A stretch of 64,000 nt of DNA from Oscillospiraceae bacterium (GTDB lineage Bacteria; Bacillota; Clostridia; Oscillospirales; Oscillospiraceae): the NCBI GenBank assembly GCA_017482385.1, contig JAFUNI010000002.1, positions 1 to 64,000 on the forward strand, read 5' to 3'. This document shows positions 16,437 to 25,780 of this stretch, one piece after another (the first letter of the stretch is position 1; each line of letters starts with the position of its first letter). The notes below the pieces were generated by a model that was not told the origin of the DNA, did not search any database, and saw only the letters and a program-made list of their open reading frames with translations. A program made the position numbers and the translations under genes.

Positions 16437-17828
16437 TTAGGACTCCTTTATAACTTTTCGCTTTGGCAGAAATGCAACCGCCACAATACCTAATGCTACA
16501 CACAGCAGTTCTGCGATTGCCAGGTAATGAATGGATGCAACTGCAGCAGCAGATTCCGCTGTGCCTGCGGAGATTCTTCCTGTGATCTGATTGGTAAACA
16601 ACGGGACAAACACGGCTACACCAAAAGGTGCTGCCAGATCCCGGAACAAGCCGTAGGTTCCCGTACCTGCGCCCGCCTTTTGAGGTGTCAATCCAGAAAG
16701 GACAACTTTCATAAAGATGGTACCGTTTCCTCCCAGACCGAAGCCAAGGACACCAAGGGATGCCATCAGCAACAGTACGGAGGTAACTTCTGTGAACAGC
16801 AACAGGATTCCGCATCCGATACCGGTGAGCAAAAAAGAGCTCACCAATATCCGCTTAGGATCAAATTTGTCTGCCAGCGGTCCAAGAATAACCGCGCCCA
16901 AAGACATACCCACATACATGACAGAGATAGCATAGCCGGAGATAGCGGAATTCTCCGGCTGGGTGTAGTTGACAAAGACGATGGTGTTTGTCATGTTTGC
17001 CTGCATGAGTCCCTGGGTCAAAAATAGAGCCAGCACACTTAAGATAAAAGCATTCCGCTTGATAAAGCTGCCCGACAGGATGGGATGGGAACTTTTTCTT
17101 TCCGCAAGGGCAAGGCCCACCAGACTGACAATTGCAAGAATCAGCACAATGAGAAACGGTGTGGATGTCCAACCGAAGTTTTGCCCAAAGGATGGGACAC
17201 ACAGCAGCAAACTGAAGAAGATCAGAATCAAAACCGCGCCGGATATATCAAAATTTTGAAGTGCCTTTTTCGTGGACACCTGATTGCAGGAAGTCAGAAC
17301 ACAGCCGGCAAAAACAGCAGCGCAAATGGCAACACATACCCACAGCATGGTTCGCCATCCGTAAGAAGAAACGATCAGTCCGCCAATGGTTGGTCCGATG
17401 ATCACCGATGCGCTGGAGAGCAGCATATATAGGGAAAATCCCTTCGCGATTTTGTCCTGTGGAAACTCCGTTGCAATATAGGCAAGGATTACAGGCCCCA
17501 TAGCTGCTGTGCCAACACCTACGATAAATCGGGCGATCATCATAAATACAAGAGAGTTTGCAAAGGCGGACAGTACATTGCCTAAGGTGAATACCGCAAT
17601 ACCCAAGAGCAGAGTCTTTCTGCGTCCGATCACATCTCCGACTTTGCCGAGAATGGGCGCACAGGCTGCCGTAGACATGGCCTGGGCCAGGGCGGTCCAG
17701 GTAGTATTATTATAGGAAATCCCAATGTCCTGTACAAAAGCCGGTCCTAAAACCGTGGAAAAGCCGCCAACCAGACCAATCAAAAGAGCAGCCAGTGCGT
17801 ATGGAATAAATCCGCGTTTATATGCCAT
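16437..17828 (-). CDS. MFS transporter
   Basis: 463 aa with 12-14 hydrophobic helices. The MFS signature between helices 2 and 3 is present (GKVGDVIGRRKTLLLG, ~61-76), as is the helix-5 motif GPTIGGLIVSSYGWR. It is a plasma-membrane secondary transporter of the drug:H+ antiporter type. Pairing with an HSDH-like dehydrogenase suggests bile-acid or steroid uptake or export, as for BaiG-like carriers, but the substrate is an inference. It is the first gene of the leftward operon and is divergent from dfx. Confidence 0.8.
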   Translation of the reverse strand: MAYKRGFIPYALAALLIGLVGGFSTVLGPAFVQDIGISYNNTTWTALAQAMSTAACAPILGKVGDVIGRRKTLLLGIAVFTLGNVLSAFANSLVFMMIARFIVGVGTAAMGPVILAYIATEFPQDKIAKGFSLYMLLSSASVIIGPTIGGLIVSSYGWRTMLWVCVAICAAVFAGCVLTSCNQVSTKKALQNFDISGAVLILIFFSLLLCVPSFGQNFGWTSTPFLIVLILAIVSLVGLALAERKSSHPILSGSFIKRNAFILSVLALFLTQGLMQANMTNTIVFVNYTQPENSAISGYAISVMYVGMSLGAVILGPLADKFDPKRILVSSFLLTGIGCGILLLFTEVTSVLLLMASLGVLGFGLGGNGTIFMKVVLSGLTPQKAGAGTGTYGLFRDLAAPFGVAVFVPLFTNQITGRISAGTAESAAAVASIHYLAIAELLCVALGIVAVAFLPKRKVIKES

Positions 17829-17918
17829 TCGTTCACATCCTTTTAGGGATAGTATGCCCAGACTTTCTTTGCATTATTTGTTTATATTTGGACACACTTT
17901 TTACAGGAGGGATCGAAT

Positions 17919-18293
17919 ATGAAGCAAAAATTTTTGATTTGCAAGCATTGCGGCAACATTGTCGCTATGATCCGGGATAAGGGGGTTCCGGTCTACTGCT
18001 GCGGTGAAGAAATGCAGGAGTTGATTCCTGGTACCACGGAAGCTTCCGGGGAAAAACATATTCCCGTATATGAGGTGGAGGGAAATACCGTCCATGTTAC
18101 AGTGGGCTCTGTGGAGCATCCCATGACCGAAGAACACTATATCGAATGGGTGTGTCTGGAAACAGAGCACGGCATCCAGTATGCCCACCTGGACCCGGAT
18201 GATAAGCCCAAAGTAAAGTTCTCTATTTGCGATGGGGACGAAGTCCGGGCGGTGTACGCATTTTGCAATCAACACGATTTATGGAGGAAGTAA
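17919..18293 (+). CDS. dfx: Desulfoferrodoxin / superoxide reductase
   Basis: 124 aa. The N-terminal desulforedoxin-like domain binds iron with C8, C11, C27 and C28. The catalytic domain has the expected ligands: H47 in the EKHIP motif, H67, H73, C116 and H119 (CNQHD). K46 is the conserved lysine near the active site. It reduces superoxide to peroxide in the cytosol without making oxygen, using rubredoxin as donor. An AGGAGG precedes the ATG. It leads an operon with the peroxidase system that would remove the peroxide. Confidence 0.92.
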   Translation: MKQKFLICKHCGNIVAMIRDKGVPVYCCGEEMQELIPGTTEASGEKHIPVYEVEGNTVHVTVGSVEHPMTEEHYIEWVCLETEHGIQYAHLDPDDKPKVKFSICDGDEVRAVYAFCNQHDLWRK

Positions 18294-18295
18294 GT

Positions 18296-18859
18296 ATGTC
18301 TATGATCAACAAGGAAATTTCCGATTTCCGCACCTATGCCTACCACGAAAATGAGTTCAAGTTTGTAAGCAAGGAAGATATCTTGGGAAAATGGAGCGTC
18401 TTTTTCTTCTATCCCGCGGATTTTACCTTCGTGTGTCCCACGGAGCTGGAGGACTTGGCTGACAAATATGAGCAGTTTAAGGCCATCGGCTGCGAGGTCT
18501 ATTCTGTGTCCACCGATACCCATTTCGTCCACAAGGCATGGCACGATGCATCCGAGCGGATTAAGAAGATCAACTATCCCATGCTGGCGGATCCTACCCA
18601 CAGCATTTCCAAGGATTTTGAGGTGTTGATCGAGGCCGACGGTCTTGCGGAGCGCGGCACGTTTATCATCAACCCCGAGGGTAAGGTCGTGGGCTATGAG
18701 GTAACTGCCGGTAATGTGGGTAGAAACGCAGAAGAGCTGCTGCGCAAAGTACAGGCCTGCCAGTTCGTCCACGCCCACGGCGATCAGGTCTGCCCTGCTA
18801 ATTGGAAGCCCGGCGCAGAAACCTTGAAGCCCAGTCTGGACCTGGTTGGTCAGTTGTAA
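18296..18859 (+). CDS. ahpC: Peroxiredoxin AhpC
   Basis: 187 aa, typical 2-Cys peroxiredoxin. Peroxidatic C47 lies in DFTFVCPTE and resolving C166 in QVCPANW. It reduces hydrogen and organic peroxides and is re-reduced by AhpF. Starts two bases after the dfx stop, with GGAGG just upstream in the dfx tail. Its stop overlaps the start of the reductase gene, so all three are translated together. Confidence 0.93.
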   Translation: MSMINKEISDFRTYAYHENEFKFVSKEDILGKWSVFFFYPADFTFVCPTELEDLADKYEQFKAIGCEVYSVSTDTHFVHKAWHDASERIKKINYPMLADPTHSISKDFEVLIEADGLAERGTFIINPEGKVVGYEVTAGNVGRNAEELLRKVQACQFVHAHGDQVCPANWKPGAETLKPSLDLVGQL

Positions 18860-20478
18860 TGGAAAACTTGTATGATGTAATCATTGTCGGCGGCGGCCCT
18901 GCGGGGCTGACCGCCGCACTGTACCTTGCCCGTGCAAAATACCGGGTGCTGGTGCTGGAAAAGGAAGCCTTTGGCGGTCAGATTTCCATTACTCATGAGG
19001 TAGTCAACTACCCCGGCATTGCCAAGACCAGTGGCAAAGCCTTGACGGATACCATCCGGCAGCAGGCAGAAAGTTTTGGAGCAGAGTTTGTGCTTGCGGA
19101 AGCTACCGGCTTCGACCTTGCCGGTGATATCAAGACTGTGCATACAGGTAAGGGGGATTACCGCTGCTTCGGTATCCTGCTTGCAACTGGCGCCCATCCC
19201 AGAACGGTGGGGTTCAAAGGCGAGGAAGAACACAAAGGTCGGGGCGTTGCCTACTGCGCTACTTGTGACGGCGAGTTCTTCACAGGAAAAGAAATTTTCG
19301 TTGTCGGCGGTGGCTATGCGGCAGCGGAGGAAAGCGTATTTCTGACGAAATTTGCCCGGCATGTAACGATCCTTGTTCGCAAAGACGATTTCTCCTGCGC
19401 TGCGTCTGTGTCGGATCAGGCGAAGAATCACGAAAAGATCACCGTACTGTATAACACAGTGATGGAGGAAGTGTCCGGTGAGAACGGACTGACCTACGCC
19501 CGATATAAAAATACCGCCACCGGAGAGGTGACGGAAGTCAAGAGCGCAGAATCCTTTGGCGTTTTTGTATTTGCCGGATATGCCCCGGCGACAGAGTCGG
19601 TCAAGGGAATCGTGGAACTGAATGAACAGGGGTATATCGTAACCGACGCTTCCCAAAAGACCAGTGCAGAGGGTGTCTATGCGGCGGGAGATGTGTGCAT
19701 TAAGCCCTTGCGGCAGGTGGTGACAGCCACCAGCGACGGCGCATTGGCGGCAACAGAACTGGAAAAGTACGTGGCGGCAGTACACCGAAAGACGGGCCTG
19801 CGTGCCAGCGCTCCTGCTCCAAAGCAGAGCAAAACAAATGTAACCGTTAATACCCATGAACCGGCAGATACGGATGAACTCTTTACAAGAGAAATGCGGC
19901 AGCAGTTGGATACCGTATTTTCCCGAATAGAAAGACCGCTTCTGCTAAAACTATATCTGGACAACCGTCCTGTTTCAGCCGAATTGCAAAACTTTATAAC
20001 TGCCCTTACCGCCCTGTCTGATAAGCTGGCAATCAATGTGGTTGACAGGCAAGCAGATGCAGCCTTTGCCCCCTGTGTGGAGGTGTGTCAGGCAGATGGT
20101 ACAACAACAGGTCTCGCTTTCCACGGGGTGCCCAGCGGTCATGAGTTTACTTCTTTTGTTTTGGGCCTGTACAATGCTGCAGGACCCGGACAGGCACTGG
20201 ATGAAGCCACCCGGGAACAGATCGCTGCCATTACGAACAACACGGATATGAAGATACTGGTTACTCTTTCCTGCACGATGTGCCCGGATCTTGTGGTGGG
20301 GGCTCAGCGGATTGCCGCAGCAAATCCCAATGTTACCGCACATGTATATGACATCCGTCATTTTGAGAATCTAAAGAACCAATACAATGTGATGAGTGTG
20401 CCATGTATGGTGCTGAATAACCAGAGCGTATTTTTTGGAAAGAAAAATATTGGGCAGATTTTGTCGCTGCTCAAGTGA
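18859..20478 (+). CDS. ahpF: AhpF-like peroxiredoxin reductase with C-terminal relay domain
   Basis: 539 aa. Residues 1-~310 are a thioredoxin-reductase-like flavoprotein: FAD motif GGGPAG (11-16), redox pair CATC (133-136), NADPH motif VGGGYAA. After a basic linker, residues ~350-539 form a tandem thioredoxin-fold domain with SCTMC (472-475). In E. coli AhpF the relay domain is N-terminal, so the order here is reversed; this layout also occurs in other anaerobes. It passes electrons from NAD(P)H to AhpC. TAATG overlap with ahpC. Confidence 0.9.
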   Translation: MENLYDVIIVGGGPAGLTAALYLARAKYRVLVLEKEAFGGQISITHEVVNYPGIAKTSGKALTDTIRQQAESFGAEFVLAEATGFDLAGDIKTVHTGKGDYRCFGILLATGAHPRTVGFKGEEEHKGRGVAYCATCDGEFFTGKEIFVVGGGYAAAEESVFLTKFARHVTILVRKDDFSCAASVSDQAKNHEKITVLYNTVMEEVSGENGLTYARYKNTATGEVTEVKSAESFGVFVFAGYAPATESVKGIVELNEQGYIVTDASQKTSAEGVYAAGDVCIKPLRQVVTATSDGALAATELEKYVAAVHRKTGLRASAPAPKQSKTNVTVNTHEPADTDELFTREMRQQLDTVFSRIERPLLLKLYLDNRPVSAELQNFITALTALSDKLAINVVDRQADAAFAPCVEVCQADGTTTGLAFHGVPSGHEFTSFVLGLYNAAGPGQALDEATREQIAAITNNTDMKILVTLSCTMCPDLVVGAQRIAAANPNVTAHVYDIRHFENLKNQYNVMSVPCMVLNNQSVFFGKKNIGQILSLLK

Positions 20479-20614
20479 GTGTTGCATTATCTGCTTGATT
20501 GCGCCCTTCAGAATAAAACAGTAATCTAATCGAAAATATTCGGGCATCAATTCCGTTCCGGAACGTTAAAGAATAGCAGATTGAAGTATTAACAGAATAA
20601 GCATGAAGTGGAAA

Positions 20615-20652
20615 AAAGAGGTTTCGCACCCTAACGGATGCGAAACCTCTTT
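20615..20652. terminator. Bidirectional terminator between ahpF and integrase
   Basis: Perfect 14-bp arms (20615-20628/20639-20652) with A and T flanks, separating convergent genes. The other ~150 bases from 20479 to 20696 show no tRNA fragment or gene. Confidence 0.85.
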
Positions 20653-20696
20653 GTAATAGACGTTTAAAGTTTCATATATCGCTGATTCCTCGCTGC

Positions 20697-21884
20697 TCAT
20701 GCTTCTTTAATTGCGTCCCGGAATATCTGACTTGCCCGCCTGATACTCTCCTGATCGGCGTGGGTATACATCCGCAATGTGACCGCTTTGTCCGTATGTC
20801 CTAACTTTTCTGATACACTGGCAATGTCCGCTCCGTTGGTGATGGCGATGCTGGCAAAGCTATGCCGGAGCTTGTGAGGGTGCAACCCCTGAACACCATA
20901 CTTCCTTGCAAAGTTTTGCAGATAACGGGCTGGGCTTTGAGGATGTATTGGCTCGTGGCTACCTTCCTGGGTAAATACATATTGGCTGATGGCTTTCCTG
21001 CTTTGCTCAAGCCGAAGCTCACGCAACAGCGCAATGATTTGCGGATCCACATCAATGGTACGGCTCCGTCCGTTCTTGGGGGTATCCAGATAGATACCCT
21101 TGTCCGGGGTATAACAGAGATTGCCGCAGATGGTGATGGTGTTCTTTGCAAAGTCCACATCCTTCCACTGCAGTCCGCAGCATTCTCCCCGGCGGATGCC
21201 TGTGTCAATCAGCAACCGGATCATTGCCCGCCATTTCAGCGGCTCTTGAGATAAGCAACTCCAGATATGCCGGATCTCCTCGGCGGTATAAGCCTTTGCT
21301 TCCTGCGTTTTCACTTCGTCCTTTCGGGGTCTAGGGCGCTGCACCTTGTCCATGGGGTTTCGGTCAATCAGATCTGCCAGATACGCCATTTTGAACAGAC
21401 CTTGCAAAACCGTATAAACTTTGATCACAGTGCTGTGGCTTTTGCTTTGAGCCTGCATAGATAGCAGCAGAGCAGTAATCTGCGCAGCAGTGACCTCCGG
21501 AAGCTTAAAACCTCATAGAACCGGATATATCCATTTGTTCAAATTCCCTTGATAGCCCGTCCGTGTGTTTTCAGAACAGCGGATCGCCAGAGAAGGCATA
21601 AACACCGTCTCGCCATATTGCTTTAGGGTTTTTATCTGCGCGGCTTCCAGTGCCTTTCGGTAGCTCTCCACGCGCTCTTCCTGCCGGGTAATTACCTCAC
21701 CGGCTTTGACCTTTCGTTCAAACTCCACTGCCACTTTGACCAGCTCCCGATCAATGGCTTTTTGACTCCAGCCTGCAGGTGGATACCACCTTGTGGTAAG
21801 CCGGGGAATGCCCCTGCCCCGGGATACAGAGATCTCGTAAAAGGGCGTTCCGTCCTTCGTATTCAGTTTTCTTGTGGATGCCAT
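20697..21884 (-). pseudogene. int: Tyrosine-recombinase integrase interrupted by an in-frame TGA
   Basis: From ATG 21884 (AAGGAG seven bases upstream) the frame runs 123 codons, meets TGA at 21513-21515, and continues in the same frame to 20697. The full product would be ~395 aa: AP2-like arm-binding part, SAM-like core-binding part (split by the stop), and a catalytic domain with TGIRRGE, HKLRHSFA and MYTHAD (Arg, His-x-x-Arg, Tyr). A single base change would restore it. Either the gene is dead or a shorter catalytic fragment starts downstream. It is the likely former driver of the tRNA-Thr island. Confidence 0.85.
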
Positions 21885-22051
21885 AAGTATACTCCTTTCT
21901 TGACAGTGCGCCTGAAAAAGGGTATAATATGGGCGCACTGATGCCTTATGATTTGAACGTTGTGGGTGTTTGTGTATTTGCCGTCTGGGTGTTGGCGCAC
22001 TCAGGCGGCTTTCTTTTTATTCTGGATATTGGCGTATCCATGTTTTTGCGC

Positions 22052-22339
22052 TTAGCCTAAACTCTTCAGATAAGTCTTTAGATTTTTTATTGGCTCTTTA
22101 AGCTCATTTATCTGGTACTCTTTGGAAATTTCATCTAAATTTCTCAATATAAGCTTTAACTGACTCTTGCTTGGTATGCAATTCCCCATTACATAGGACG
22201 CTAAATTTTTGCAAACGGGCGTAAGACGATTTGCCGCAGCACGCTTTTTCTGTGCCCCCAAACGGTTATCGAACATTGTGTTGTTCTCTATTTCGTTGGC
22301 TATATTCAAAAGCTGGTTTGTAATCTCGTTCAGTGTCAT
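22052..22339 (-). CDS. Hypothetical helical protein
   Basis: 95 aa from ATG 22339, with GAGGTG upstream; a GTG nine bases earlier is possible. All-helical, charged, no membrane segment or known motif. It lies between the integrase and the repressor gene on the same strand, a common place for small element-maintenance genes. No function is assigned. Confidence 0.45.
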   Translation of the reverse strand: MTLNEITNQLLNIANEIENNTMFDNRLGAQKKRAAANRLTPVCKNLASYVMGNCIPSKSQLKLILRNLDEISKEYQINELKEPIKNLKTYLKSLG

Positions 22340-22417
22340 AGTCAGCACCTCGCTATGCTCTAGTGTTGTTAGCGTTGGAGCATTTTTTATAAGTAATTCC
22401 CTTTCATAAAACCAATT

Positions 22418-23014
22418 TTATTCATCTTCTTTTAATCCGCTGTCAAGAAGGAATTTCTGGATCTGTTCGTCTCTGGGGTCGGTTTCAAACCATCCACCAG
22501 TTCCGTCATCGAAAACTTCAGTCGCTTTTGCCATCATTTCCTTAAACTGAAATTTTGCGTACGCTTCAATGGTTTGCTCTATCGTATCATGGTACTCCTC
22601 GCTATCAAGAAGAAATAGCCTTTTGCGGTTGTAATCGATTATCAAGGTGTGACCATGTGTTTCATCGGAAGAATCCATTGAGAATACTTCCCCTAAGCTG
22701 CCGTCACCACCATCTGTAATCAGCTCGTAACCCAATGAATGAATATAGGCATCAAAGTGGTTGCTTCGGTTTGTTTCGTCGTAAGCCGCTTCCGGCGTTA
22801 GATACTTGATGGGGGTAGAGCCGGGAAGAAGAAAGGCAAGGATAGAGATATTTAATGCCTGGCAAACCCTAACAAGAATCTCATATTTCGGCTCTCTCTT
22901 GCCAAGCTCATATTGTTGGATGGTGCCTGTTGCTACCCCTGCAGCTTCAGCAAGTTGTTTTTGGGTCATTTTTCGATATTTTCGGGCTTCCTTTATGCGT
23001 TCACCAATCGTCAT
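22418..23014 (-). CDS. XRE-family repressor of the island
   Basis: 198 aa from ATG 23014 (GAGGTGATC upstream). N-terminal Cro/CI helix-turn-helix: TIGERIKEARKYRKMTQKQL, then AGVATGTIQQYELGKREP. The C-terminal ~120 residues are acidic and of unknown type; there is no LexA-type Ser-Lys protease signature. It is divergent from the excisionase-like gene across two palindromes at 23087-23138, so it probably represses the element's rightward genes. Confidence 0.75.
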   Translation of the reverse strand: MTIGERIKEARKYRKMTQKQLAEAAGVATGTIQQYELGKREPKYEILVRVCQALNISILAFLLPGSTPIKYLTPEAAYDETNRSNHFDAYIHSLGYELITDGGDGSLGEVFSMDSSDETHGHTLIIDYNRKRLFLLDSEEYHDTIEQTIEAYAKFQFKEMMAKATEVFDDGTGGWFETDPRDEQIQKFLLDSGLKEDE

Positions 23015-23086
23015 ATGATCACCTCGCATTCAATATAGCATATCTTTTCTGAAAAAGCAATCAAAAATATGTGATTTTTAGCATCG

Positions 23087-23138
23087 ACACATTCAAACGA
23101 GTGTGTTAAACCAAAACACAATCAAATGAATGTGTTTT
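23087..23138. promoter_or_regulatory. Twin operator sites for the island repressor
   Basis: Two related palindromes, ACACATTC-N4-GAGTGTGT (23087-23106, one mismatch) and AAAACACA-N10-TGTGTTTT (23113-23138), start 26 bases apart between the repressor and the xis-like gene. Likely dimer sites of the XRE repressor. Confidence 0.6.
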
Positions 23139-23233
23139 CCACAAACTGAGCAAATACAGAATCAGTATACGAGAAGGCAACATTCTGATGGTACGCCAAG
23201 AACAAGAAACGAAATTGCAAAGGAGGTATAACT

Positions 23234-23419
23234 ATGCAAAACAAAACAACCACTGGCGCTCCCTTCCAGAAGATCCAGGATGCATGTGCGACCACCGGCC
23301 TGTCGAGGTATTTCCTTCGTAATGGCTGTAAGGATGGATCTGTCCCCCACATCAAAAGCGGCGGGGTATATTACATCAATATTCCCGCACTACTTAAGAA
23401 GCTGGAGGCAACACAATGA
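23234..23419 (+). CDS. Excisionase-like small HTH protein
   Basis: 61 aa with AGGAGG upstream. The layout KIQDACATTGLSRYFLRNGCKDGSVPHIKSGGVYYIN is the winged-helix pattern of MerR/HTH_17-type excisionases, as in Tn916-like elements. It would bend att-site DNA and bias the integrase towards excision. It is first in the rightward gene set. The partner integrase is interrupted, so function is uncertain. Confidence 0.7.
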   Translation: MQNKTTTGAPFQKIQDACATTGLSRYFLRNGCKDGSVPHIKSGGVYYINIPALLKKLEATQ

Positions 23420-23518
23420 AAACAGAAATATGCCGTTCGGGCAAAGCAGGCTCGGCAGAACCAAAGAATCACCGATAACAGGGGTGAGGACTTTCCTGTG
23501 GAGATAGAGAGAATACAC

Positions 23519-23566
23519 ATCAGGTGATATGGTCAGGCTATGCCCGGTCGTATCACCTGATTTTTA
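23519..23566. terminator. Stem-loop terminator
   Basis: Arms 23519-23529 and 23551-23561 (ATCAGGTGATA and complement) around a 21-base loop, followed by TTTTT. It separates the xis-like gene from the 362-aa gene. Confidence 0.65.
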
Positions 23567-23593
23567 TATATTGCGAGAAAGGAGGAAGCAAAT

Positions 23594-24682
23594 ATGAAGT
23601 GCTTATTGAAATACAACTGGGTCAAGCTACCCCGGGAAGAGATCCCAAAGTTGAAGGGCAATCTAGGCTTTTGGCTACATCTTGCTGAGCACGCAGCTTT
23701 TCGCAAGGGTATCGCTACCTATTGCGGTCACCAGAATCCCGTAGATCCCGGAATGTGGTCCGGCGGCATCGTGGGTCTTAAAAGGATCCTGGGTGTCAGA
23801 AGCCGGGAGAAGGCTTTGCAGGTGCTAGATGCGCTAAAGGATATGGGATATATTTCCTACACACTGGAGGATACCAAGCAGTTGACCTATCGTATTACTG
23901 ATTGGGTAATGGAATGCTCCGGTGCGGAGTGTATTGATGGAGCTGTATATACAACACCCGGCTACGGGTTTCTTTGCATACCCAGAAATATTACCGAGCG
24001 CCTTGTCGCTCAAGGGCACAAGTTCGAAGAGGCGGATGCCTGGTTGGATCTGTGGTGCCATACTGTCTTCCGGGATAAAGGCAATGCTTTCTCCTTTCTT
24101 TCTCCTGTAATCCAGTACGGGAAATACGGCTCCATGCTGACCCTGGAAAAGTTAGGGAACTGCTGGGGCTGGGAGAAAACCAAAGTGTGGAGATTCTTTC
24201 AAAAGTTTGCGCCCTATTTCCAGCTATACCGCTTGCCCGGTTCCTACGGCTGCGTGATCTACAGCCTGTTCTATCCTGTCTGCGACAAAATTGAATTGCC
24301 CGAGGAAGAAGCCGTTATGAGTATTTTCCGCAAAATACGTATTTGCGCCCAAAATACGCATACCGAGGGTACGATCAATGAAAAAGACAACCGCTATACC
24401 GCATGGAAGAGCCGTTGCGTGATCGATGCGCTGGAAGAGAAAGCGCAAAATCAGTATGGGGAAACTGCGCCCATTCAGGATGAGTCTGGCGCTGGTGTTG
24501 CACTTTCTGCCCTATATAATGCGCGTGTAATTTTCTCATGTAAGAACTGTAAGAATAGTAGGAACTGTATTTATGCCTGCCGAGGTATAGATATAGGGAA
24601 ACCTGTAAATCTACCAACCTATGTACAGAGGACCGTGCGCTCATACGAAGGCAGATCCTTTTTCAATCTTGATACAAGCTAA
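23594..24682 (+). CDS. Hypothetical element protein, possible replication initiator-like
   Basis: 362 aa with AGGAGGAAG upstream. Two winged-helix-like stretches are visible (~60-105 and ~175-225: RILGVRSREKALQVLDALKDMGYISY; KLGNCWGWEKTKVWRFFQKF). The C-terminus has a cysteine cluster (SCKNCKNSRNCIYAC, ~315-330), a probable zinc site. Proteins of this kind sit beside replication genes in clostridial integrative elements. I do not recognise a named family, and a replication role is only inferred from neighbours. Confidence 0.5.
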   Translation: MKCLLKYNWVKLPREEIPKLKGNLGFWLHLAEHAAFRKGIATYCGHQNPVDPGMWSGGIVGLKRILGVRSREKALQVLDALKDMGYISYTLEDTKQLTYRITDWVMECSGAECIDGAVYTTPGYGFLCIPRNITERLVAQGHKFEEADAWLDLWCHTVFRDKGNAFSFLSPVIQYGKYGSMLTLEKLGNCWGWEKTKVWRFFQKFAPYFQLYRLPGSYGCVIYSLFYPVCDKIELPEEEAVMSIFRKIRICAQNTHTEGTINEKDNRYTAWKSRCVIDALEEKAQNQYGETAPIQDESGAGVALSALYNARVIFSCKNCKNSRNCIYACRGIDIGKPVNLPTYVQRTVRSYEGRSFFNLDTS

Positions 24683-24692
24683 GGAGGTACAC

Positions 24693-25780
24693 ATGAAGCT
24701 ACACGAAAACCAACTGAATCTGATCCGGCATCTGATCAGGTTCAATCTAATGGTCTACCAGGACTGTTTGGAGATGCTGGACACGGATGGCAGCAAAAAT
24801 CGTACCGCCTTGTCTTATGCCTTTCGCCCTTGACAAAGAATAAGTACCTGTCCAAAAGCAAGAAAGGGGTCGTATCTGTCCTCAAGAAAGGGAGAGAACT
24901 GTTTCCCGAGGAAGTGCCACTGATCTCCACAGCTACGGGAGTAACGACACAGCAGCGGGTATTGCAGGTATCTAGGATAGCTTTGTGGCTTGGAAAGTGC
25001 GGTGTTCCCACCTTTTCCGATCGTCAGGACACCGAGGAACCCTACTTCATCCCCTCTGCCTGCTGGAGGAAGATCGCTCTGGGGATCCTGTCTACAACCC
25101 GGTTTGCCGGAATGCTGATGGCCTATGATAAGCGGTACGTGGTCTATGACATTGGAGATGGAACTATGGAGTGGCAGGTACGGGCGGAAAGCTCTCTGTT
25201 TTATTACCGCTACGGGTCCTTTGAGACCAAAGCCCATGGAATGATCCTGATCTGTGAAGACTGTAGGCGTGATGAGATCGCCAAGCAGATCATCCGTCAG
25301 ACCATGTGGAGCCGCAAATCTCTGCTGAAGGAACAGTATTCCGAAACGAACAAGCCTGTCCGATATTCCCGCTCACCCATCAAGCTAAGAGCCCAATATG
25401 AGCACGTGTATCTGACAACCCCTGCGCTGCTCGCCACAAGCTTGAAACGGATCTATGACGAAGAAGAAACCATCGAAACTACCATCGATGACGGTGAGCG
25501 CGCCTACAATTCCAAGGAAGGAAACTGGGTAGATTGGCCCAATCGGTACTTTCTGAACCCGGCTTTTGACATCCTTCTGCTGGTGTATTTCTTCTCTGCA
25601 GCAAAAAGTCTGCAGCATCTATTGATGGGTGAATGGGCAGATCATTTTAGTGAGCTGAAATACATCCTGTGTGTACACCAGGAGGACTTGGAGATAGCAA
25701 AAATGTATCCGGATGTTACGGGAATGAAGGAGGTATCAATGTATGTATATCGACCTGATGAAGACACTGAGGCAGATTGA
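24693..25780 (+). pseudogene. Replication-relaxation-like protein split by a -1 frameshift
   Basis: ATG 24693 has a strong AAGGAGG, but its frame stops after 46 codons (TGA 24831-24833). A second frame begins exactly there (TTG at 24830) and runs 316 codons. The two read naturally as one protein: winged-helix N-terminus (NQLNLIRHLIRFNLMVYQDC) joining ...SYAFRP to LTKNKYLSK... The overlap is TTGA at a CCCTTGA sequence. It may be a one-base deletion, a -1 slip, or coupled reinitiation at TTG. The family call is tentative. Confidence 0.55.

Noticed and set aside
18850-19857. 335-codon minus-strand frame
   Set aside because: Antisense to ahpF, whose motifs are complete.
21513-21515. TGA in integrase as a selenocysteine codon
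   Set aside because: Integrases have no catalytic Cys/Sec at this place, and I see no SECIS-like stem after the codon.
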